In this document: positions 7,098 through 14,269 of the stretch, piece by piece
Layout of the letters: every line of letters starts with the position of its first letter
How positions within the stretch are numbered: position 1 is the first letter of the stretch
NCBI GenBank assembly: GCA_045538555.1
Contig: JAZSRP010000019.1
Span: forward strand, 1-37,285
Length of the DNA stretch: 37,285 bases
From: Coliplasma sp045538555
GTDB lineage: Bacteria > Bacillota > Clostridia > Oscillospirales > CAG-382
Direction of reading: 5' to 3'
Translations under genes and position numbers: made by a program
Notes under the pieces: generated by a model
Database searches by the model: none
Seen by the model: only the letters and a program-made list of their open reading frames with translations
What the model was told of the DNA's origin: nothing

Positions 7098-8384
7098 TCA
7101 GTCAAAAGTCATTCCGTTTTCTTCCATATAATCAGCCACGGCACACAAAAGTGAGGCAACCTCTGCCTTTGTCAATTCCTCTGATCCCACGGTCTCTGCG
7201 TTTACAATCCCCGCAGCCATCACGGAGCACAGTGAGTCTGCCGCCCAATCCGGAAGATTTTCCTCACCAAACACTTCTTTGTCAGAAACAGCAGGCAGGG
7301 ACAAAAGGCGGGATACCATATACGCCGCATCCGATGCGGTGACAGTTGCCTTTGGTTCAAATTTTCCTGATTCCAGACGCACAATGCCTTTTGACAGCGC
7401 TGTGGCAAGATAACCCTTAAAACCCGCTGTCAGCGCTCCATCATCATCCGCCACAGTGTCCGCCACTGCCAACACATCTCCGTCGGTTCCCGATGCACAC
7501 ATGAGCATGACCAAAAAATCCATCTTTGACACCGCTCTGTCAGGCTCGAAAAGATACTGACCGTTCTCACGGCGGTATATCATCACTGAGTTTTGGCACA
7601 TTCTGATGGCATTTACGTGGTCTTCCCTTCCCTCCATATCTGAAAACCCGCTTCCGATGAGATTTTCTTCCACAAAAACGGTCAGTTTTGCATTTTCGGA
7701 TCTGCCCCCAAAGTCATCAACTGCCGCATAGGTCAATGTATCTTTGCCCAAAAATCCTTCTTTTGGAGTATACACCAAGGTTCCGTCATCCTTCAGCTCA
7801 ACATATCCGTTGGAGGGGTAGGTAATAATTTTCAAGCTGCAAAAATCTCCGTCGGGATCGTATACAGAAAGCTTTTTTGTGCAAGGAATCCCCTCAACAG
7901 TCCATAGAGTTCGGTTTGATGCCATTGGGTCTGCGTTTTCACCCGCAGAAAAAACCAAATTACAGGTTATATTGCAATCCTCATACCCTTTTCCGTCACA
8001 ACTGAAGCAGAACTCCGCTGTCTCCGCTCCCCCTCCCGAGGGAACAAACCTGAGATACCCAAGCCCCTCTGCAGGCAACGTTTGTCCGTTCATTACCGTC
8101 ATGCCCTTGAACATCAACGTGCCCGAAGAAGGATCGGGAAGTGAAGAAAGCGTCAAAAAGGTGATACTGCTGCCCAAAGCAGTTTCAATTTCTGCTCTCG
8201 AAAAGCTGCAGGTCTCCTCCCTGGGACACCGCTTGTTAAACGAAAGTTTGTCTCTGATCAATGTCAAAGCGGGCGGTACGTTGCTTTCCTCCTGTACAGA
8301 CGGAGGTGCCGAACCACCGCCTCCACAGGCAGTACACACAAGAACAAGAGAAACGCACAGCAAAAGCACAATAATTTTTTTCAT
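7098..8384 (-). CDS. Lipoprotein with cadherin-like and SLH domains
   Basis: This 428-residue protein begins with a signal peptide and lipobox ending at C20 (LVLVCTAC), so it should be lipid-anchored. Residues of about 35-150 are unassigned. About 155-235 resembles a cadherin-like/bacterial Ig-like domain of the tandem-95 type (DPDGDF, DDGTLVYTP, DTLTYAAVDDFGG). The last 190 residues look like three degenerate SLH (S-layer homology) repeats, for example GFSDMEGREDHVNAI and ATALSKGIV. SLH domains normally bind pyruvylated wall polymers, so the protein may bridge membrane and wall. The start at 8384 follows GAAAGGAAG; the longer frame to 8420 lacks a signal sequence start. The adjacent LCP ligase fits a shared role in the envelope. 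The exact function is unknown. Confidence 0.75.
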   Translation of the reverse strand: MKKIIVLLLCVSLVLVCTACGGGGSAPPSVQEESNVPPALTLIRDKLSFNKRCPREETCSFSRAEIETALGSSITFLTLSSLPDPSSGTLMFKGMTVMNGQTLPAEGLGYLRFVPSGGGAETAEFCFSCDGKGYEDCNITCNLVFSAGENADPMASNRTLWTVEGIPCTKKLSVYDPDGDFCSLKIITYPSNGYVELKDDGTLVYTPKEGFLGKDTLTYAAVDDFGGRSENAKLTVFVEENLIGSGFSDMEGREDHVNAIRMCQNSVMIYRRENGQYLFEPDRAVSKMDFLVMLMCASGTDGDVLAVADTVADDDGALTAGFKGYLATALSKGIVRLESGKFEPKATVTASDAAYMVSRLLSLPAVSDKEVFGEENLPDWAADSLCSVMAAGIVNAETVGSEELTKAEVASLLCAVADYMEENGMTFD

Positions 8385-8465
8385 GATTTTCTTCCTTTCA
8401 AAAGGGTTTCGTTCAATCATATACGGTTATCCCGCCGTTTATGCCACAAAAATCCCAAATTATTG

Positions 8466-8519
8466 TTGTGTTGCAGGGCTGTTTGTGCTAAAATCGATTC
8501 TTGTAAAGGGAGGTGATCC
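8466..8519 (+). promoter_or_regulatory. Putative mnmA promoter and extended Shine-Dalgarno
   Basis: TTGTGT (8466-8471), a 17-bp spacer and TAAAAT (8489-8494) form a weak-to-fair promoter. The ribosome site GGAGGTGATCC (8509-8519) is complementary to the 3' end of 16S rRNA over 11 bases but ends only one base before the ATG at 8521, with GGAGG seven bases away. It fixes the mnmA start. Confidence 0.5.
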
Positions 8520-8520
8520 A

Positions 8521-9585
8521 ATGACAAAAAAATGCCTGGTTGCAGTAAGCGGAGGCGTTGACAGCGCCGTTGCACTGTATCTTTTACAAAATCAGGGTTT
8601 TGACGTAGAGGCGGTGACCATGCAGGTATTGGATGGGGATATTCTTCCCGGTTTTTCGGACTCAGAAACAGAGTCCGCAAGGCAGTTGTGCAAAAGAATG
8701 GGTGTCAAGCACCATGTTCTTGATTTAAAAACTCTGTTCAAGTCCCACGTTATTGCAGATTTTTTGGACACCTACCAAAATGGAGAGACCCCAAATCCCT
8801 GTGTGGTATGCAATCGGTTTTTGAAATTTGGAGCTCTTGCCCAATTTGGAAAAGATATTGGAGCGGACTTTTTTGCCACAGGTCACTACGTCAGGACCGA
8901 AAGGGACAAAAACGGGAAAAACCGCATAAAAAAAGCCCTGTTTCAAAACAAGGATCAATCCTACGTGCTTTGGTCCCTCTCTCGTGAGCAGATTGACGGT
9001 TTTATTGCCCCCCTGGGCGGAATGACCAAGGAGCAGGTACGTGATATTGCAGAAAGCATCGGACTGTCGGTGGCACAAAAAAAGGACAGTCAGGACATAT
9101 GCTTTATACCCGACGGAAACTATCGTGCTTTTCTTGACCGAATGCTGGGGCATACCGATAATGCAGGTGATTTTGTACTCACCGACGGAACGGTGGTGGG
9201 AAAGCACAAGGGGCAGAGGTGCTACACCATCGGGCAACGCAAGGGGCTGGGGATTGCTCTTGGTGACAGGTTTTTTGTTGTAAAAAAGGATCCCCTCACA
9301 AACAAAATCGTTTTGGGAGCTGACAGTGATCTGTATTCATCACGTATTTTTATCAGAGAGCTCAATCTTTTTGACCCATTGCCTGTTGGCGCAGAACTTG
9401 AATGCAGGGTTCGCACCAGATACCACTCACCCGAGGTAGAAGCCACACTTTTTGTACAGGAAAACGGAAAAGGCACAGTGGTTACAAAAACTCCCGTCAG
9501 AGCCGTTACACCCGGACAGAGCTGTGTTTTTTATGACAAGGACTACCTGCTGGGGGGCAGCATCATTGACGGCAGAAACAATTGA
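8521..9585 (+). CDS. mnmA: tRNA-specific 2-thiouridylase MnmA
   Basis: MnmA adds sulfur to position 2 of the wobble uridine U34 in tRNA-Lys, tRNA-Glu and tRNA-Gln, using ATP and persulfide sulfur from a cysteine desulfurase. The 354-residue length is normal. Residues 10-15 (SGGVDS) form the PP-loop that binds ATP. C94 in PNPCVVCN and C194 in SQDICFI are the catalytic pair that carries and transfers the sulfur. The C-terminal part (from about residue 205) is the beta-barrel region with IGQRKGLGI. The reading frame is open far upstream, but the start at 8521 is set by the very strong ribosome site directly before it. It is divergent from the SLH lipoprotein, and no terminator hairpin is evident after it. 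Confidence 0.96.
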   Translation: MTKKCLVAVSGGVDSAVALYLLQNQGFDVEAVTMQVLDGDILPGFSDSETESARQLCKRMGVKHHVLDLKTLFKSHVIADFLDTYQNGETPNPCVVCNRFLKFGALAQFGKDIGADFFATGHYVRTERDKNGKNRIKKALFQNKDQSYVLWSLSREQIDGFIAPLGGMTKEQVRDIAESIGLSVAQKKDSQDICFIPDGNYRAFLDRMLGHTDNAGDFVLTDGTVVGKHKGQRCYTIGQRKGLGIALGDRFFVVKKDPLTNKIVLGADSDLYSSRIFIRELNLFDPLPVGAELECRVRTRYHSPEVEATLFVQENGKGTVVTKTPVRAVTPGQSCVFYDKDYLLGGSIIDGRNN

Positions 9586-9600
9586 CAACCAAAATCTCCC

Positions 9601-9629
9601 TTGAAACACAGCAAAAAACCTGTTATACT
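9601..9629 (+). promoter_or_regulatory. Promoter of the CD3324-family gene leader
   Basis: TTGAAA (9601-9606), a 17-bp spacer and TATACT (9624-9629) predict a start near 9636, leaving a leader of about 205 nt before the coding region at 9842. Confidence 0.7.
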
Positions 9630-9681
9630 CACAAACGGCAGCTGACCGTACTCTTTTTTTGGAAAGGAGCTGATTTATAAA

Positions 9682-9714
9682 ATGACTGCATACAAAAAGG
9701 TGATTGCAGAATAA
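9682..9714 (+). CDS. Putative 10-codon leader peptide
   Basis: A short ORF encoding MTAYKKVIAE starts at 9682, 13 bp after a good ribosome site (GGAAAGGAG, 9661-9669), and ends with TAA at 9712-9714. Its last three sense codons (9703-9711) are the left arm of a long hairpin, so translating it would open that hairpin. This is the layout of a regulatory leader peptide; expression is unproven. The spacing to the ribosome site is a little long. Confidence 0.4.
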   Translation: MTAYKKVIAE

Positions 9715-9825
9715 GGAGTTTTGCTTCTTTTTCTGCAATACAAATCTTTTTTACAGCGCATACGGTGCATTTTTCGATTTTGGAAAATGCACCTTTGCGG
9801 CGTTTCTTGACATATTGCAGAAAAA
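9703..9825 (+). promoter_or_regulatory. Leader RNA with mutually exclusive helices
   Basis: ATTGCAGAA at 9703-9711 pairs with TTCTGCAAT at 9731-9739; AAGGAG/CTTCTT inside adds six more pairs with one wobble. A second copy of ATTGCAGAA lies at 9814-9822, and the extended segment 9813-9825 is complementary to 9728-9740 over 13 contiguous bases. The two pairings cannot coexist. A separate 12-bp hairpin (9764-9775 with 9782-9793, one wobble) lies between them. The 13-bp helix would end four bases before the ribosome site of the next gene (9830-9834). Confidence 0.5.
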
Positions 9826-9841
9826 ACACGGAGGAAACTTT

Positions 9842-10117
9842 TTGACACGAAACAATTCCTACAACAATGCCTCCCTCCTGCTTCCAAAAGAGCTATTGAG
9901 AGAGGTTCAAAAGTATTTTTCCGGCGGAACGCTCTATATCCCCTCTCCACACACAAAAAAGCTGAGATGGGGAGAAAAAAGCGGGGCACGGCAGGAATAC
10001 TCTGCGCGAAACCGACAGATCAAAGAGCTGTACCGGTCGGGACAAACGGTAGAAAATATTGCAACGCTGTTTTGTATTTCTGCCGACAGGGTAAGAAAAA
10101 TTCTCTATACAAAATAA
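9842..10117 (+). CDS. CD3324 family protein (small HTH protein)
   Basis: This 91-residue protein resembles the CD3324 family, small proteins of Clostridia and Bacilli with a helix-turn-helix near the C-terminus. Family-like elements are LLPKELLREVQKY, LYIPSPH, KLRWGEKSG and the C-terminal HTH with SGQTVENIATLF and RVRKILY. It is probably a DNA-binding regulator, but no function is established to my knowledge. The start is a TTG at 9842, set by GGAGG at 9830-9834; the frame is open back to 9704, but that would lie in the structured leader and adds non-family residues. It is a single gene with its own promoter, a possible leader peptide and a terminator shared with the convergent P-type ATPase. 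Confidence 0.75.
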   Translation: MTRNNSYNNASLLLPKELLREVQKYFSGGTLYIPSPHTKKLRWGEKSGARQEYSARNRQIKELYRSGQTVENIATLFCISADRVRKILYTK

Positions 10118-10123
10118 AAAAAG

Positions 10124-10149
10124 GGGCAGAGAACACGGATTCTCTGCCC
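10124..10149. terminator. Bidirectional terminator
   Basis: GGGCAGAGAA (10124-10133) and TTCTCTGCCC (10140-10149) form a perfect 10-bp stem, with an A-run before and T-runs after. It lies between the CD3324-family gene and the end of the P-type ATPase gene. Confidence 0.85.
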
Positions 10150-10155
10150 TGTTTT

Positions 10156-12267
10156 TTATTTTTTTGTATGCAAAGCACGGGTGGAATTGATGATTGCCAG
10201 AATGCACACACCAACGTCAGCAAAAATCGCCAGCCACACGGGGATGGAATCGTGTCCCATGGTGATGTTTGGAACAAGAACAAAGAGCTTTATGCCTACG
10301 GACATTATGATGTTTTGGCGTACGATAGAAAGCGTCTTTTTTGCAATGGCAATGGCTTTTGCCACCTTTGAGGGCTTGTCGTCCATCAGAACCACGTCAG
10401 CCGCTTCCATTGCGGCATCTGCCCCTACTCTTCCCATGGCAATACCTACATCGGCCTTTGTGAGCACAGGGGTATCGTTGATGCCGTCACCTACAAAAAC
10501 AAGCGAATTGCCCTCCGCTTTGGTTGCCTTCAGTTCCTCCAGTATACGATGCTTGTCCTGAGGCAAAAGAGATCCAAAAACATTTTTCACTCCCAGCTCA
10601 TCAGCCACTGCGGCTGCTACAGCGGTATCATCTCCGCTGAGAATATAAAAATCCTCAACACCCTGTGATCTCAAGTCGGAAATTGCCTGCTTGGCATCAG
10701 GCCGCAGTCTGTCTGACACAAGAATATGACCCAGATACTCACAGCCTTCCGACACGTGCACCAACGTGCCGTGGTGGGCGCATTCCTTGCAGGGACGGAC
10801 AACGGCGCCTGCTCTTTCCATCAGCTTTTCGTTGCCCACAAAATATTTTTTGCCTTTTATTTCCGCGGCAACACCCTCGCCAAAAAATTCCTCGATCCTG
10901 CCGATGCTTCCCTTGTCAACGTCTCTGTCAAAAGCCGCCTTGAGCGAACGTGAAACAGGATGGTCGGAATAATTTTCGCAGGTCGCGGCAAGCTCCAGCA
11001 GCTCGCTTTCAGACATCACCTCAGGGTGAATGGCTGTGACGGAGAAATCGCCTCTTGTAAGAGTTCCCGTCTTGTCAAAAGCAACTGAGCCCGCCTTGGC
11101 AAGCCGCTCCACGCTGTCTGCACCTTTGATAAGTATTCCCTGCTTTCCTGCTCCTCCAATGCCACCAAAAAAAGCCAAAGGAACGGAGATCACCAGCGCA
11201 CAAGGGCAGGAAATAACCACGCAGGTGATGGCTTTGTGAATCCAAAGCTCCCATTCTCCCGTAAAAAGAGGCGTAACTACTGCCAGAACCACTGCCAGCA
11301 AAACCACAATGGGGGTATAATACCTTGCAAACCGTGTGATGAATTTTTCGGTTTTTGATTTGTTGTCACCGGAATCTTCGATCAAAGAAAGTATCTTTGA
11401 TACCGTGCTCTCACCAAAGCTTTTTTGTGTTTTGACAGTGAGCGCACCATTCATGTTGATGCAACCGCTGGTGACTGCATCGCCGACCGCCACCTCTTTG
11501 GGACGGCTCTCACCGTTGATGGCGGCTGTGTCAAGAAAAGAGCTGCCCTCCACCACGATGCCGTCAAGAGGAATCTTTTCACCCGGCTTGATAAGTATCA
11601 AGCTTTCTATCTCTACAAGATCGGGATGCACCTCGGTTATTGTGCCGTTTTTGTCCAGCAGGTTGGCTTTGTCCGGACGGATATCCATCAAGTCAGTGAT
11701 GCTTTTTCGGCTGCGGGATACCGCAAGTGACTGAAAAAACTCACCGATTCGATACAAGAGCATCACCATCACGCCTTCAGAGGTCTCACCTATGGCAAAA
11801 GCTCCAAAGGTTGCAATGGCCATCAAAAAATTCTCGTCAAATACTCTTCCGCCAAATAGACCAATAAATGCTTTTTTCAGCACTCCGTAGCCGGCCAGCA
11901 GATACGACGGCAAAAATGCCGCTGCCGCTACCCAACTTCCCTCGGCAAAAACTCCTGACGACACAAGCACCATGGCAGCTGCAAACAATACGACAGCAAC
12001 GATTATCTCCCACATATCCCTGTACTGAAACCCGTTCAGCACAGTTCGGCTCTCACGCAGCTTTACGTCAGGTTCCATCCTGTGCACAAGTTTTTGGACA
12101 GATTTGAACACGCGGGGAAACTCACTGTCCTCTGCCTCAAGAGTCAGCTTCATGGCAGAAAAATTGACTTTTACCAAAATTACACCATCAAGCTTGGAGG
12201 CAGCTTCTTCAATTTTCATTGCGCAATGAGCGCAATCAAGATTTTGGATCTGATATTGTTTTTTCAT
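10156..12267 (-). CDS. Heavy-metal P-type ATPase, Zn/Cd/Pb type
   Basis: This 703-residue membrane pump belongs to the P1B ATPases and should export Zn(II), Cd(II) or Pb(II). An N-terminal HMA domain (1-70) has the metal motif DCAHC with C12 and C15; the preceding Asp is typical of Zn/Cd pumps. Transmembrane metal-site motif SCPCAL, phosphorylation motif DKTGTLT, nucleotide-domain motif SDHPVSRS and hinge motif GDGINDTP are all intact. The last two helices carry the conserved Lys (GIKLF) and Asp (FADVG) that mark the ZntA/CadA subgroup. The nucleotide domain also has a Cys/His cluster (CKECAHH). It is the last gene of a long minus-strand run, 24 bp after folD, with only a weak ribosome site. 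No metal regulator lies nearby. Confidence 0.92.
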   Translation of the reverse strand: MKKQYQIQNLDCAHCAMKIEEAASKLDGVILVKVNFSAMKLTLEAEDSEFPRVFKSVQKLVHRMEPDVKLRESRTVLNGFQYRDMWEIIVAVVLFAAAMVLVSSGVFAEGSWVAAAAFLPSYLLAGYGVLKKAFIGLFGGRVFDENFLMAIATFGAFAIGETSEGVMVMLLYRIGEFFQSLAVSRSRKSITDLMDIRPDKANLLDKNGTITEVHPDLVEIESLILIKPGEKIPLDGIVVEGSSFLDTAAINGESRPKEVAVGDAVTSGCINMNGALTVKTQKSFGESTVSKILSLIEDSGDNKSKTEKFITRFARYYTPIVVLLAVVLAVVTPLFTGEWELWIHKAITCVVISCPCALVISVPLAFFGGIGGAGKQGILIKGADSVERLAKAGSVAFDKTGTLTRGDFSVTAIHPEVMSESELLELAATCENYSDHPVSRSLKAAFDRDVDKGSIGRIEEFFGEGVAAEIKGKKYFVGNEKLMERAGAVVRPCKECAHHGTLVHVSEGCEYLGHILVSDRLRPDAKQAISDLRSQGVEDFYILSGDDTAVAAAVADELGVKNVFGSLLPQDKHRILEELKATKAEGNSLVFVGDGINDTPVLTKADVGIAMGRVGADAAMEAADVVLMDDKPSKVAKAIAIAKKTLSIVRQNIIMSVGIKLFVLVPNITMGHDSIPVWLAIFADVGVCILAIINSTRALHTKK

Positions 12268-12291
12268 TGTTTTTTTACTCGGATCAAAAAA

Positions 12292-13146
12292 TCAATCCAA
12301 GAGTCCTTGAGATGTTTTGTATGAATGAAGTGTGTTTTGAAGCAATATTGCAATTGTCATAGGTCCCACTCCGCCGGGAACAGGTGTGATATAAGACGCT
12401 TTTTCGGAGCAGGAGGAAAACTCGCAATCACCCACCAACCCTTTTTCTGTACGGTTGATGCCAACGTCAATAACAACAGCATCATTTTTTATCATATCAC
12501 CCGTGATCATCTCGGCTCTGCCGCAAGCGGCAACCAAAATGTCCGCTTGGCGTGTGATGGACGAAAGATCCTTTGTGCGGGAGTGGCAGACAGTGACTGT
12601 TCCGTTTTGGGCCAGCAAAAGCGCACTCATGGGCTTGCCTACAATGTTGCTTCTGCCAACCACAACGCAGTGTTTTCCGTTGATCTCAACTCCGTACTCT
12701 GCCAAAAGACGCATCACACCCGCAGGGGTGCAGGGCTGAAAACGGGGTGCGCCCGTAAAAAGCTTGCCCACGTTGTATGCATGAAAGGCATCCACATCCT
12801 TGTCAGGGCTGATGGCATCAATTACTCTGTCGGGATCTATCTGCTTGGGAACAGGCATCTGAACCAAAATTCCGTCCACAGTATAGTCTCGATTGAGAGT
12901 GTCAATGAGTGCAAGAAGCTCCTTTTCCTCCGTATCGGCAGGAAGCAAATACTCCAGAGACTCAAATCCCACCTCCAGGCAAGCGCGCTTTTTGTTGCGT
13001 ACGTACACCTGCGATGCAGGATCATCGCCAACCAAAACAACTGCAAGAGTGGGAGCTCTTCTGCCGTTTGCTACAATGTCTCTCACCTGATCGGCAATCT
13101 CGCCGCGCACCTTGGCGGCAACGGATTTTCCGTCAATCAAAATCAT
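12292..13146 (-). CDS. folD: Bifunctional methylenetetrahydrofolate dehydrogenase/cyclohydrolase FolD
   Basis: FolD interconverts 5,10-methylene- and 10-formyl-tetrahydrofolate in one-carbon metabolism, producing NADPH and formyl donors for purine and initiator-tRNA synthesis. The 284-residue length is normal. The N-terminal catalytic domain has the YVRNKKRAC segment, whose Tyr and Lys line the active site, and ILVQMPVPK. The C-terminal nucleotide domain has VVGRSNIVGKP, and PGGVGPMT near the end is the family signature. The ATG at 13146 is three bases after the stop of lgt, so the two are almost certainly cotranscribed and translationally coupled. Confidence 0.97.
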   Translation of the reverse strand: MILIDGKSVAAKVRGEIADQVRDIVANGRRAPTLAVVLVGDDPASQVYVRNKKRACLEVGFESLEYLLPADTEEKELLALIDTLNRDYTVDGILVQMPVPKQIDPDRVIDAISPDKDVDAFHAYNVGKLFTGAPRFQPCTPAGVMRLLAEYGVEINGKHCVVVGRSNIVGKPMSALLLAQNGTVTVCHSRTKDLSSITRQADILVAACGRAEMITGDMIKNDAVVIDVGINRTEKGLVGDCEFSSCSEKASYITPVPGGVGPMTIAILLQNTLHSYKTSQGLLD

Positions 13147-13149
13147 TTT

Positions 13150-14250
13150 TTATTCCTCCTCGGTGTCATCGGGATCTCCGTCAACAAGATCCTGCTCTGC
13201 CAAAACGTCGGATTCCTCTTCAGGGTTCTCCTCGGGAGAATCAAACTCCTTGGCTGCGTCTGAATCACTGTCTGTTTTTTCTGTTTCTTGTGTTTCTTCT
13301 GCGTTTTCCGTATCAAACACGCTCTGATCAAGAGCATCGCCCTCCGCGGCAACCGCCAATTTTACAGCTCCGTAAACGGATTTGTAGTCAGAAAGATCCT
13401 GAGCTTCCTGCTTGTTCCTGCGGGAGAGCACAACAAGTCCGATCACCGCCGAAACAAAGCAAGCGATACCCACAAATACCGAAAACTTGAGGGTCTGCCC
13501 CAAAATCGACTCAAAGAGATACAAGCTGTCTGAACGCAGGGTCTCAATAAACGCTCTGCCCAGTCCATACCAGCCCATATACGAAAAGAAGATCTGACCG
13601 TCAAATTTTTTCTTTTTATAAACCACAAAAACAATGAGCATGAGCCCCAAAAAGTTCCAGAAAGACTCATAAAAGAATGTGGGGTGCACAAACTCCAGCT
13701 CGGGTCTGTAAAGACCGTCTATCTGTACCGCTTCAAGCTGCATTCTCCAGGGAAGATTTTCCACACCCTCGCTCCAGCCGTATGCCTCTCCGTTTACAAA
13801 GTTGCCCCATCTGCCTATGATCTGCCCAAGCATAACCGCAGGTGCAAGTGCATCAAGCATCGAAAGAGAGCTTGATTTTTTTATTTTGTTATAAATAAGT
13901 ACTGTTGCAAGACCAAACAAAATTGCTCCGTAAATGGCAATACCGCCTCCACGGATATTGAGCATTTCCAAAATTCCCTTGCCCTTGTAGTGCTCCCATC
14001 TGGTAGCAACGTATGTAAATCTTGCGCCGATAATAGATATGGGAACCACAAGCAGTGTAATGTTATACACCGTGTCGGAAATGATATTTTCTTTTTTTAC
14101 CGCAAGGTAATAAAAGAGCAAGAACGCTGCCACAATGCCTGTGGACAGTATGATGCCGTACCATTGGATGTCAATGCCAAAAATAGAAAAAGCGGTGGGG
14201 TTGATCTCAAACCAATCGATCCCAAGCCCCGGAAAAGCAATTCTTGTCAT
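13150..14250 (-). CDS. lgt: Prolipoprotein diacylglyceryl transferase Lgt with acidic tail
   Basis: Lgt attaches diacylglycerol from phosphatidylglycerol to the lipobox cysteine of prolipoproteins at the membrane, the first step of lipoprotein maturation. About seven membrane segments are visible within residues 1-280. The signature GRWGNFVNGEAYG contains the essential Arg, Asn and Glu, and the N-terminal FSIFGIDIQWYG block is typical. The protein is 366 residues, about 80-90 longer than the family core: residues from about 300 on form a hydrophilic tail extremely rich in Glu and Asp. The start at 14250 follows AAAGGAAAC. At least two lipoprotein genes in this window (7098-8384 and 36239-36985) encode likely substrates. 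It lies 19 bp after ymfH. Confidence 0.95.
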   Translation of the reverse strand: MTRIAFPGLGIDWFEINPTAFSIFGIDIQWYGIILSTGIVAAFLLFYYLAVKKENIISDTVYNITLLVVPISIIGARFTYVATRWEHYKGKGILEMLNIRGGGIAIYGAILFGLATVLIYNKIKKSSSLSMLDALAPAVMLGQIIGRWGNFVNGEAYGWSEGVENLPWRMQLEAVQIDGLYRPELEFVHPTFFYESFWNFLGLMLIVFVVYKKKKFDGQIFFSYMGWYGLGRAFIETLRSDSLYLFESILGQTLKFSVFVGIACFVSAVIGLVVLSRRNKQEAQDLSDYKSVYGAVKLAVAAEGDALDQSVFDTENAEETQETEKTDSDSDAAKEFDSPEENPEEESDVLAEQDLVDGDPDDTEEE

Positions 14251-14269
14251 TGTTTTTTGTTTCCTTTCT

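Noticed and set aside
7879..8520. A 214-codon N-terminal extension of MnmA
   Set aside because: The extension lies antisense to the SLH lipoprotein gene, and a near-perfect ribosome site precedes the ATG at 8521, where the PP-loop domain begins as in all MnmA proteins.
9703..9752. First leader hairpin as a simple intrinsic terminator
   Set aside because: The T-run starts seven bases after the stem, too far for a standard terminator, and a coding gene with its own ribosome site follows without another promoter. A conditional role is more likely, though partial termination is not excluded.
9704..9841. Upstream TTG start giving a 137-residue CD3324-family protein
   Set aside because: The TTG at 9704 lies inside the leader hairpin, and the extra residues are Phe/Cys-rich and not family-like. 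TTG 9842 has GGAGG at ideal spacing.
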